Part shown: positions 1 to 9,922 of the stretch, one piece after another
How positions within the stretch are numbered: position 1 is the first letter of the stretch
How the letters are laid out: the number at the start of each line of letters is the position of its first letter
NCBI GenBank assembly: GCA_963920525.1
Contig: OY986436.1
Coordinates: 96,041,842 to 96,105,841 of the forward strand
Length of the DNA stretch: 64,000 bases
Source of the DNA: Dichetophora obliterata
Taxonomy: Eukaryota; Arthropoda; Insecta; Diptera; Sciomyzidae
Reading direction: 5' to 3'
Position numbers and translations under genes: made by a program
The notes under the pieces: model-generated
The model's database searches: none
What the model saw: the letters and a program-made list of their open reading frames with translations, nothing else
What the model was told of the DNA's origin: nothing

Positions 1-440
1 CGAATATGCATAGACTATCGTCGCCTTAATGCAATAACCGTCACCGATACTTACCCATTGCCACGTATGGATGATCTCCTACATGCTGCAAAGACTACTC
101 CGTACATGTCTACATTAGACCTTAAATCAGGATATTGGCAAATCAAGATGGCAGAAAAAGATAAAATTAAGACAGCATTCACAACGTATGGATGATCTTC
201 TACTTGCTGCACAGACTACTCCGTACATGCCTACATTGAACCTTAAATCAGGATATTGGCAAATCAAGATGGCAGAAAAAGATAAAATTAAGACAGCATT
301 CACAACGCTTTTGGCATTTACGTTTTTAATAGGATGCCGTTCGGTCTAAAAAATGCGTCAGCAACGTTTTAAAGAATAATCGATATATTTAGAAATTTAA
401 TAATTAAATATAATTATGCTTGCTTATTTGGACGATATAA
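1..440 (+). pseudogene. Ty3/gypsy reverse transcriptase fragment, decayed
   Basis: The sequence enters this fragment already inside RT. It reads CRIDYRRLNAITV, then DTYPLPRMDDLL and STLDLKSGYWQI, the fingers/palm motifs of Ty3/gypsy RT. After a duplicated segment it resumes with NRMPFGLKNASATF and then LAYLDDI near 420-440, where YLDD is the catalytic box. A stop follows ASATF, the reading frame is broken by the 121-bp duplication, and about 30 residues expected between ATF and YLDD are rearranged. It is therefore a dead pol fragment whose 5' part lies outside the window. The family cannot be named from so little; the remnant at 32.5-33.9 kb could be related. Confidence 0.8.
63..304. repeat. 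121-bp tandem duplication inside RT
   Basis: Positions 63-183 and 184-304 are the same 121 bp (beginning acgtatggatgatct) with a handful of substitutions. 121 is not a multiple of three, so the duplication itself destroys the RT frame. The substitutions between copies show it is not a very recent or assembly-only event. Confidence 0.92.
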
Positions 441-582
441 TTTGTGACAGGAACCAAACATTCACCTCGTAGCGGCGTGACATCCGCATACCGGATGACG
501 AGGCACTTCGTGACTTAGCGGGCGTCTGCATACCTAGCTATGCTTCAGCTTAGCTCAGGACAAATGGTCGTGGGGTTACTTC
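441..582. other. Unassigned spacer
   Basis: Between the RT fragment and the start of the region repeated at 20.9 kb there is about 140 bp with no open frame or repeat I recognise. It may be the decayed remainder of the gypsy fragment. Confidence 0.4.
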
Positions 583-1119
583 GTCAGAAAGTCGTGGGAT
601 GCGATCTGCACAAGTTAGTTGTATGCAGACGGTAAAAGGAAACGGACAAGGAACATTTGAATAAAAATTCAAATGGTCGGAAACAGGAAACGGATGGGAG
701 AGTGGACAAAAAAAACCGAAAGAGAAAATGCGAACCGAATTGTTGACCCTATGCACCGAGATATACGAGGGAGAATGGTGTTATTTTCCCTCATTGTCTC
801 TACCCGCCCAACCTGTCAATGAATAAAAAAATTTCATTAACCCTAATAGTGCACCTAAGTGCAGCAGCCCCTTACCATAGCTTACCTTTCATCATCCAAA
901 TAAATTTCAAGCCAATTAATTATACATTAGGGTACCCATAAATTCCGGATTTATATATTGACAACAATTTCAGAATATTTTGATCGTAAATGTATATGCT
1001 TGATTATTTTACAAATTTTCAATAAAGAATATAACCCAATTTCGTCATATATTTTACAAATAATGTATCCAAATTTACATGGGAAAACCAATTAATTAAT
1101 AAAAATTTTCAGTGCACTG
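583..1119. repeat. RGE unique noncoding segment, copy A
   Basis: This segment is nearly identical to 20908-21321 plus 22238-22345, where a mariner copy interrupts it. It contains no plausible gene; the short open frames are not conserved in frame between the copies. It leads directly into the splice-site satellite. Confidence 0.75.
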
Positions 1120-1762
1120 AAAATTTAAGTAATTTCCTCATTATCAACAAGCACGAAAGTATTAAGTAATTTTTTTTTCAGAGTACTGAAAATTAAAGTT
1201 AATTTTTCATTATCATTAAGCAGGTAAGTATTACATTTTTCCAGTGTACTGACAATTAATTTAATTTTTCATTATAACTAAACAGGTAAGTTTTAACTGT
1301 TTTTTTTTCTCTTTCAGTGTACTGAAAATTAATTTAATTTTTCATTATAAATAAGAACGTAAGTATTAAGTAATTTTTTCTTCAGAGTACTGAAAATTAA
1401 CGTTAATATTTCATTATAAATAAGCAGGTGAGTATAATGTTTTTTCCAGTGTACTAAAAATTAATTTAATTATTCATTATAACTAAACAGGTAAGTATTA
1501 TTTGTTTTTTTTTCTCTTTCAGTGAACTGAAAATTAATTTAATTTTTCATTATAAATAAGTATTAAGTAATTTTTTTCTTCAGCGTACTGAAAATTAACG
1601 TTAATATTTCAATATAAATAAGCAGGTAAGTATAATGTTTTTTCCAGTGTACTGAAAATTAATTTAATTATTCATTATAAATTTTCACGTAAGTATTAAG
1701 TAATTTTTTCTTCAGAGTACTGAAAGTTAACGTTAATATTTCATTATAAATAAGCAGGTAAG
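1120..1762. repeat. Splice-site-bearing satellite, array A (left part)
   Basis: About ten tandem units of 60-70 bp. Each has a core close to gtactgaaaattaa, an AT-rich arm ending cattataaataagcag (or cac), then gtaagta and a T-rich run ending in cag. Each unit therefore carries a 5' splice-donor consensus (CAG|GTAAGT) and a 3' acceptor consensus (T-rich run, CAG). Two unit types alternate. The array is broken exactly inside one GTAAG|T by Gyp-A and resumes at 15454. Confidence 0.9.
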
Positions 1763-2365
1763 TGTAGGGCACTTCAATCTAAACATTTCTATAACTCTAA
1801 TTTAAACACATTTATTCCATGCAATTATTATTTATAAACATTTAACACATAAGGATCTAGTCTACAAACTAACATTTCTATAAATGTAGCCTAAGTATAT
1901 TTATGTAGCAAACAAACAAAACAAACACATAACTATTGTTTACATTCTTACTCGCTTGCACTTTATGTTTACATAACTACACTACATAGCTACACAAAAA
2001 TGACTACATAAACTAATGTTCTACTTAGTTACAATTATATTAAATAAGATATATATTTAATTTTGTATTTATTTTAAGTTAAAAAATACTGTTACTTGGC
2101 TTTATAAGCCGAAGAAAATCTTAAAAAAAAAATTACTTAATTTTTGAGCTTTAAGTCAACTGCTCCTTTTTTCTTTATATTTCTAAGCGCTTGAATGCAC
2201 TTTCGAGTGACGGCGCAAAGAAATCTTTTTTTTTGATCTGGCCAGTAGCGCTCTTAAGCGCTGGCAATAAAATTAAACACGTATAATTAAAATAACCGCG
2301 TAAACTTTAATTCGCGTAAAACGCGTTAACAGCATAAAAGTAAAAGTCGCGCGTCCAACATTACA
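1763..2365 (+). repeat. Gyp-A 5' LTR
   Basis: It starts tgtagggcacttcaatctaa, ends gtccaacattaca, and is 603 bp long. It matches the 3' LTR at 14852-15453 throughout with scattered substitutions and one small A-run indel. It is immediately followed by the primer-binding site. Confidence 0.95.
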
Positions 2366-2377
2366 TGGCGATCCTGC
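2366..2377 (+). promoter_or_regulatory. Gyp-A primer-binding site (tRNA-Arg type)
   Basis: TGGCGATCCTGC directly abuts the LTR end. It is complementary to the last 12 nt (including CCA) of a fly tRNA-Arg whose acceptor end reads GCAGGATCG-CCA. The match is from my memory of fly tRNAs, so the tRNA identity is probable, not proven. Confidence 0.7.
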
Positions 2378-3591
2378 AACACGGACCAAGGAATCAATGC
2401 GGACAAAACGCAATGGTGTCGTGAACGCACCGAAATTCCAAACATCGCGTATTAACATTGAGGGATACCGACGACAATCATATTCAGAAGAAGCAACCGA
2501 TGCAGCTAAAAAAACAACATAAACAACAAACCAAAATCAGCTATATTCAGCCGAAGAAGAAGCAGCCGATTCAACAACAATAACTCTAAAAACAAAAACC
2601 AAGATAAACAAAATTTTTTTTGATTTCTTTTAAAATATTTATTAAAATTACATTATGAAAGAAAAAAAAACGTGAAAAAAAACACTACACATAAAAAAAA
2701 GCTTAATCCATTTTTCTACATAATTATTTCGGAGCTATATTTTAAAACAAAACTATTTTTAAGTAGTTTCATAAGGCCAAAACAAAACAAAAAAATATCA
2801 CATACACACACATATTTTTTCTTTGCGGTCAAATATGCCAGTTGCATATAGTAAAAATTTTTTAGGTTAAATTTTTGCACACATGACGCTGCGACGAATC
2901 TTTTTAATGATAAAAAAAAACACACACACAATATGTACAAACATATATATAAAATCTTCGTTTTTTTTACGCACCATTATGAAAACAATGCACATATTTT
3001 GATACATATGTGCAATGTTGAGTATTATGCGAGAAACACTTTAAAATAAATTTAACTCACTTTTATATTTTTTTTAATCGATTTCTTTTTCTTTACTATT
3101 TACGCACACGCGACCGGTTTTAATCTCATTCAAGAACTAAAACGTCATTTAGTTCTTCGTATTCTTTTGTTTACTTTCTTATGATAACTAATGTTCTATA
3201 AGTTGGTACTACCACAGGGTGTTCCATACGAATTAAAATATAAATAAATTAATCTATTACAAAACAAAATTTTATAGAAATAATTGAAAGAAACATTTTA
3301 ATATTAGAAAAATTTATATTAAACTTAAAGAAAAGTAAAAACAGAAAATACAGTAGTGAATACGTAAAAAGTAAGTTGAATTTTTTTCAAAATATAAAAG
3401 TTGAAATAGAGAATATTGAAAACAATGAAGATTGTCGAATTTTAAAAGTAAAATTCAAAAAAATTTATTATGAAGTTGTGAATATATTAAATAATTTAAT
3501 TATAAAAGTAAATACAAAAAGTTTAAAAAAAATTATTTCTATAGATTTAGATTTATCAAACATTTGGGAATAAGAGAAAATTTCGCCAAAA
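2378..3591 (+). other. Gyp-A leader, noncoding
   Basis: AT-rich untranslated leader between the PBS and gag. A 65-codon open frame at 3376-3573 directly precedes gag and is Ile/Lys/Asn-rich. It starts with TTG, so it may be coding upstream sequence or chance. Confidence 0.5.
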
Positions 3592-4502
3592 ATGTCAAAT
3601 TTCGACATTAATGTGGTAGGAAAAAACCTACAAGTTTTTAAAGGAAATTATAATGGATTAGAGGATTTTATTGTACAAGCAGAATTATTGCATGATTTAG
3701 TGAAGGATGATGATAATGAAATTTCTGTTAAATATATTTATAATTTTAAATTAACCACCCAAGTACGCAGCATACTTAGACGTTCAAACCGGCCTTCTAC
3801 TTTGGCGGAATTAAAAACTTTATTGGAGAAATCATACCCAAATCCGAAAAATTTGCAACAAATATTAAATTAATTTAGTTCACTAAAACAAAATAATATT
3901 CCAATTCCAAGTACGCAGCTTTCAGAGAAAAACTGGTAGAACTTTCAGAACAGCTGAGCTCTTATGAAATAAAAAGTCTAGAAAATCTGAGTGAGGACGC
4001 GAAAGATGCGGTATACAAAATAAATGAGAGCATGGCGCTCAATATTTTCTCAAAAGGTGTTGATACAGAATATAGAAATATTTTACTAGCAAATTCACCT
4101 AAAACTTTTGGTGAAGCTGTTAAGAGGTGTATGGCAGTAGAAGAAAATTTAAAGGCTAATGGAAATAATACTTTCCAAATTAGAAACAATTTTAGAGAAC
4201 ATAGATATAATAATAACATTAATAATAATCAAAGAAATTATCCAAATGGATATTCAAACAACAATTACAGATATAATAACAATAACAACAATTTTAGAAT
4301 AAATAGAAATAATTCAAATCAAGGCTTTAACAGAAACAATAACTTTTCAAACAATAACAACTTTCAAAATAACAATAGTTTTCGATACAATAATAACACA
4401 AACAGAAATTTTAGCAGGAATAATAATAATTTTAATTACAATGTGCAGGGAAACGGCGATGGCTGGGTAGCAGGAGCTGTTACCCACAGAGGCCACAATT
4501 AA
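3592..4502 (+). pseudogene. gag: Gyp-A gag with Asn-rich C-terminus
   Basis: The first frame starts MSNFDINVVGKNLQVFKG and runs to 3873, covering the N-terminal part of capsid. After a frameshift and stops at about 3873-4020 the second frame (to 4502) reads the C-terminal capsid half (NIFSKGVDTEYRNILL, then AKTFGEAVKRC-like text) and a tail of about 100 residues made of RNN/NNF repeats. There is no CCHC zinc knuckle; the Arg/Asn repeat tail probably supplies nucleic-acid binding. Capsid-like order and position before PR support the call. It is non-functional as read because the two halves lie in different frames. Confidence 0.8.
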
Positions 4503-4539
4503 TTTTACAACTATCAAAAAACTTATCTAATTTCATAAT

Positions 4540-7500
4540 TTTAAAATGTAAAAATTCAAATAGAACTTTAAAATTCCTTATAGATACGGGAGCTGATATT
4601 CCCGTTTGCAAAGTTGAAAATACTAACAATTTAAACACAAGATATATTACAAAGATAACAGGCATAACGAACGAAACTATGGAATGTATTGGTACATCAA
4701 ATTTAAAATTTTATATTGAAACTGAAGAATTTGAACATAATTTTCAAATAGTTGAAAATGATTTTCCTATAGCAACAGATGGAATAATAGGCCGAGATAT
4801 GTTGAGGAGGTATATGTCAAAAATAGACTACGAGATATGTACAAATACATTTAAATTTAATGAAAAAGAAGTAATATTGCCAATAATTTGAAAGGATTTT
4901 TATAATGTTACGGTACCCGCACGAACAGAAGCGGTAGTCCCGATCGATATCAAAGTTAAAGAAGATAGCATAAATCTTAATGAAGAAATTAGTGAGGGAG
5001 TATATTTAGGAAATAGTATTATACCCGCAAACGGAGTAGCGCACGTCAAGTTGATGAATACAACCAATGAAGAGATAAAAATAAAAAGTTTTAATGTGAA
5101 AACTAAACCATTAAGTAATTACAACATTTTTCAATGCAAAGAAAATAAACATTTTAATAAAAATAGGCTGAACAAACTTTAAACCAATTTGGATATTGGA
5201 TGCAATGGATCAGAAGTCAGAAAATCGATAATAGATATCATCGCAGAATACCAAGATATTTTTCATCTCCCTGGAGAAAATTTAAGCGTCAATAATTTTT
5301 ATAAACAACAAATACAAACAACAGATTCGACCCCTGTTTACATCAAAAATTACCGACTACCATAAACACAAATGACTGAAATAAATGAATAGGTTGACCA
5401 ACTGTTTCAGGACAACATCATAGAACACTCAATTAGTCCGTACAATTCCCCACTACTCGTGGTCCCAAAAAAATCAGCGGACGACACAAAAAAATGGAGA
5501 CTAGTCGTCGATTTTAGAAAGCTTAATGAAAAAATCGTGAGTGTTAAATTTCCCCTGACCAAAATTGAAGACGTACTTGACAGACTCGGAAGAGCTAAGT
5601 ACTTTTCGACATTGGACATGACTAGCTCGTTCCACCAGATAGACTTAGACGAAGACTCGCGACCACTTCCCTCATTTTCAACAGGAAACGGACATTTTCA
5701 ATTTACCCGCTTACCATTCGGGCTTAAAATTTCGTCCAATAGCTTTCAACGTATGTTGACGATAGCATTGACCGGTTTAGATGCAGAAGCTTTTTTGTAC
5801 GTGGATGATATAATTGTATTTAGGTGCAGCCTACAGCACCATATTGAAAGTTTGGCAAAAGTTTTTAATCGGATGAGAAAATAACCTGAAGTTAAATCCA
5901 GATAAATGTTCCTTTTTGAAACCTGAAGTTGTTTATCTTGGGCATTTGATAACAAACGAAGGCATAAGAACAGACCCAGCAAAGAATAAAGTAATAAGAA
6001 ACTACCCAGTCCCAACAAACTCGGATGAAGTCAGGAGATTTGTGGCCTTTGCCAATTATTATAGGCGTTTTATACCAAAATTTGCTGATATAGCCAAAAC
6101 TTTAAATGCATTGCTAAAGAAAAATACAAAATTTGAATGGAATGACGCGTGTCATCAAGCATTCGAAACTTTAAAATCTAAATTACTTAATCCACCAATC
6201 CTTCAATACCCTGATTTCTATAAACCATTCGTGCTAACTACTGACGCCTCAAATTATGCCTTAGGTGCAGTATTGTCGCAAGGTGAGATCGGATCGGATT
6301 TACCAATTTCTTACGCGAGTAAATCACTCGGGAAGCACGATTTAAACAAACCAATTTTAGAAACAGAATTATTGGCCATACACTGGGCTATAAATTTTTT
6401 TAGGCCTTATCTTTATGGTCGCAGATTTTCAGTTGTCACAGACCACAAACCATTAGTGTCTCTCTTTTCGCATAAAAACCCATCGTCTAAAATGACACGC
6501 ATTAGGCTAGACCTATGCGACTATGATTTCGAAATTAAATACAAAAAAGGGAAAGCTAATACCAATGCAGATGCATTGTCTAGAATCATTACAAATAGCG
6601 ATTCGCTTAAAGCTACAGTTTTAGAAAACGAAAATACAAAAATTCTAGCCATAACGAGAAGTATGGATAAAAATAAGCATACAAAAAACTCAACCAGTAA
6701 CAATTTAGAACTTATTCCAGGCAGGAAGATTGATCACCTTTTTGTGTGGGAATGCACTTTACTATCGGATGTAAACAAAATAAGAAAACTAAAGTTTATA
6801 ACAGAAAAAGATTTTAAGGGTACTCAGATAGACATAGAAGACAATCAGGTTTTTGTACGATGCAGTGACAATCAGATGTTCACACAGATGACTTTGGAGA
6901 AAGTGATTTCGAAGATGCAAAAACTAGGGATTGAAGAATTAGCATTCAATATTAATGATGAAATATTTAGAAACGTGGCCACGGAAAATTTTAAAAGAAT
7001 TTATAATAATTTAAATGTTGGTAAAAATAAAGTAAAAATACTCATTTATAGAGAACCAAAAAGAATAATAGAGATAGAAAACCAGAAAAGAATAATTGAA
7101 GAGTACCATAATTTGACCCATGGAGGTCAAATGGGAATTAGAAAAACGATTTTAAAAATAAAGCAGAGGTATATATGGAAAAACATGAGTAGAAAGATTA
7201 AAAATTTTATAAATAATTGCGAAACATGCAAAATTAACAAACAAACCAGACATACAAAAGAACAACTAACGGTGACAGACACACCAGGAACTAGTTTTGA
7301 AGTAGTTTCAATAGATACTGTAGGTCTTCTACGATTAACAAATAACTACCGGTACATACTCACCATGCGTGCGAATTAACAAAATATGTTATAGCATGTC
7401 CTATGGAGACGAAAGACGCCAAAACAGTAGCCAAAACTTTAATAGAAAACTTAATTTTTATTTATGGGCATTTTAAAACAATAAAGTCGGATAGGGGAAC

Positions 7501-7852
7501 AGAGTTTACCAATGAGTTGATGTCGCAAATATGCAGCCAATTGAACATAAAACAAGTATTTAGCACACCGTATCATCACGAAACTCTTGGTTCTATAGAG
7601 AGGAACCACAGAGTGCTAAACGAATTTTTACTTAATTTTTGCAAAGATGACAAATGGGACCATTGGATCCCATTCTTCAAATTTGCGTACAATACGACAC
7701 CTCATATCGATACGAACTATAGTCCATTTGAACTTATTTTTGGCAAATTGGCAAACCTACCAAATGAACAATTAGAAACATTTAAAACTTACAATACTGA
7801 AAATTATGCGCAAGAACTAAAAATTAGATTAGCATATTCTATAAAAAAAGGC
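4540..7852 (+). pseudogene. pol: Gyp-A pol: PR, RT, RNase H, integrase (5' part)
   Basis: In order: protease (LIDTGADIPV at about 4580, IIGRDML at about 4790), RT (LLVVPKKS, VVDFRKLNEKI, FSTLDMTSSFHQI, catalytic YVDD at about 5800, YLGHLIT), RNase H (TTDASNYALGAVLSQ, TELLAIHWA, VTDHKPL), integrase zinc finger (H-x3-H near 7110, CETC near 7220), and catalytic core (IDTVG, then SDRGTEF and an E in the GSIERNHR segment). Stops lie at about 4891, 5180, 5362 and 5390; frames shift at about 5880 and 7375. The core ends at 7852, where Gyp-B is inserted; the integrase C-terminus is at 14270-14490. Several lesions make it dead. Confidence 0.9.
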
Positions 7853-8400
7853 TGTGGCGGAACCTTCAGTTCCCCCTTTTGTTTACATTGTCGGCTCTCT
7901 GCAGTTCCCGGCGACACTTTGTCGTCATTTGAAACTTGTAACATTATTATTAGTAAACTCATAGCGAGGAATGATTAAGCGTGGCTTATCGCCTTTAGTG
8001 TCAAGCCAAGCACATTCCAATGTTCGTTTCCCATAGCCACATTGTATGGCTAATTTAATACAAAGTTTTTGAGTCATTTAAGTAGACCAAACACACTGAC
8101 GCCTGGCCCGCTGACTGTCCGTCAACGAGACTGACGTCAAGCAGTAAGACGCTAGTATTGACGCTGAGATTTGTTTACGATAAATTTCAGCGAGGCGATC
8201 AGTTTCAAGTCAAGTGGTTATTGTACAACAACAAGCGCTTACTTGTGTCGTTGTTCTTGTTGGCTGGCTGCTTGTGAGTTGGCTTAGCTACCCAGCGCAC
8301 AGACAGTATGTATGTCAACATGTGTTGTCTAAAGTTGCAACGTCAGCAGTTTTTTGTCACTGTTGTCCGTCTCGTCGTTAGCGCTGATGACGAGGCGGGC

Positions 8401-8410
8401 TAATATATAT
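8401..8410 (+). promoter_or_regulatory. Gyp-B LTR TATA box
   Basis: taatatatat sits about 40 bp upstream of the micro-ORF start codon and about 280 bp upstream of the AATAAA signal, the expected place for the LTR core promoter. Confidence 0.55.
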
Positions 8411-8444
8411 TGTGAGTGTTTGTGTAAACAAACACAGTTTCAAA

Positions 8445-8564
8445 ATGGATAAGGCTTACGTGATAGTTCTCGCGATGGGTTGCGCTGCAGCTATGTTTTT
8501 CCTGCTGCAGCGTATTTTAAATATTTTTTGGTGGCATGGACTATGGTCCATGCTAAATAGTTAA
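8445..8564 (+). CDS. Micro-ORF in Gyp-B LTR, membrane-type peptide
   Basis: A 39-codon ATG-to-TAA frame that would be the first ORF on the LTR-initiated transcript. The peptide starts MDKAYVIVLAMGCAAAM and continues with a hydrophobic FFLLQ stretch, so residues 5-21 resemble a single membrane span, followed by a Trp-rich tail (FWWHGLW). The copy in the 3' LTR encodes the same peptide. I do not recognise it; it could be a leader/uORF-type element or chance. Confidence 0.4.
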   Translation: MDKAYVIVLAMGCAAAMFFLLQRILNIFWWHGLWSMLNS

Positions 8565-8710
8565 TCAGTTCTTGGGCTACTGCAGAAGCTGACGCGCGCG
8601 TTCGTAGTGAATAATCTTTTTTATATTTCTTTGTATTCTTTTTATATTCTTTATTAAAAATAAGTTCTATGGTTAATTAAAATAAAGTGTTTTTATTTCT
8701 TAACTATAAT

Positions 8711-8729
8711 TGGTGACCCCGACGTGATT
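8711..8729 (+). promoter_or_regulatory. Gyp-B primer-binding site (tRNA-Trp)
   Basis: TGGTGACCCCGACGTGATT begins two bases after the LTR and is complementary over 19 nt to the 3' end of insect tRNA-Trp (AATCACGTCGGGGTCA plus CCA). Confidence 0.85.
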
Positions 8730-8968
8730 TCGTATCGAAAGTTTATAACGATTCATATAATTTGCGTGTTTAAACACTAGCCTACTTGTGTAAAAAATAA
8801 TTATAAATAATACGCAAAGGTCAATAGCAAGCTCTGACATTGAGAAACAATTTTTTTTTATTAAATAAAACAAACTGTGTCTAAATCCTTTTTGCGCGGT
8901 CCGTAGATCGAAATATTAACTACGGGCAATTTTTAAAACTTTGCGCATATTCCTTTCAAAAATTGGAG

Positions 8969-9922
8969 ATGAAAAACGACGCAGCAGATGACACTTTTGC
9001 AGAGCAGGAGCTCGATGAAGCAGCCGGAGGCGAGGTAGCTCCGCCACAAGTACTCCAGCAAGGTGAAGTCCATAACGCCAACGTAAACCGGGTGGTGGTG
9101 CAGACACCACATTTTTGGCACGAAGACCCCGATCTTTGGTTCTTGCAGATGGAGGCGCAGTTCTCCAAACTGCGCATTAAATCGGATCATGAACGTTTTT
9201 ACACCGTGGTTGGCGCCCTGGAAAAGGGCGTGCTAAAGCAAGTGAGTGACGTGGTGCGCGAACCGCCGGCAACGGACAAATACGTTGCCATTAAAGATAA
9301 ACTGTTGGAGGTATTTAGCGCAAGCGAGCAGGAGAAGCTTCTGAATGAGATGCTAGAGTTGGGAGGCAAGGGCCTCCAGGAAAAGATGTTAGAGAATCTT
9401 TGGCTGGCCAGGCTGCCAGCACCAATTCAGGGTTTGTTGCAGACCGTCACCGTCGACTTGCCGCAGAGGGCGGCATTAGCCGACAAAATTATGGCGACGG
9501 GAGCATTTTGCAACAAACAAGTGGCCACATTTGCGGCGCCAACCATAGTTGCGGCTACGTCTGTTGACTTTTTGGAGAAGAGGATAAACAGACTGGAAAA
9601 AGCTCTGTACAACAGAGACCACTCGCGGAATCACAGCGCTAGAGGTCGAGCGTTTCCACGCAGAAGTTTTCCGCCAGTAGAAGAAGCGCCAGATTCAGAC
9701 GACGAACTTTTATTCATCCCCTCTGGCAGAGGTCGTGGGTCGGCTGTACACCGAGGAGCACCTCCAACTTTTCGTTCTAGTCAGCGCGACGAACGTGGAA
9801 ATACGCAATGTGGTGCCGAAACTAAAAGGAAGAGACGCAATCCCTGGTGTTTTCACCACAGAACACAAGGAAAATGGGCCAAACAGTGCCGCCCACCGTG
9901 TACGTATCCGGCAAAAAACTAG
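8969..9922 (+). CDS. gag: Gyp-B Gag
   Basis: A 317-residue frame from ATG at 8969 (a TTG two codons earlier is less likely). The capsid signature FWHEDPDLWFLQMEAQF at about residues 49-65 is followed by RFYTVVGAL and by LLQTVTVDLPQRAALADKIM, the insect gypsy (K02A2.6-like) capsid layout. The C-terminus is Arg/Ser-rich and ends in a CFHHRTQGKWAKQCRPPC knuckle-like segment. The 3' end overlaps the protease frame, which lies +1 relative to gag. It is intact as read. Confidence 0.88.
   Translation: MKNDAADDTFAEQELDEAAGGEVAPPQVLQQGEVHNANVNRVVVQTPHFWHEDPDLWFLQMEAQFSKLRIKSDHERFYTVVGALEKGVLKQVSDVVREPPATDKYVAIKDKLLEVFSASEQEKLLNEMLELGGKGLQEKMLENLWLARLPAPIQGLLQTVTVDLPQRAALADKIMATGAFCNKQVATFAAPTIVAATSVDFLEKRINRLEKALYNRDHSRNHSARGRAFPRRSFPPVEEAPDSDDELLFIPSGRGRGSAVHRGAPPTFRSSQRDERGNTQCGAETKRKRRNPWCFHHRTQGKWAKQCRPPCTYPAKN

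Larger units (their letters stand above)
7853..8708 (+). repeat. Gyp-B 5' LTR
   Basis: It begins tgtggcggaaccttcag and ends ttcttaactata. A TATA-like taatatatat lies at 8401-8410 and AATAAA at 8681-8686, so R would be roughly 8430-8705. It contains the 39-codon micro-ORF described separately. Confidence 0.95.
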
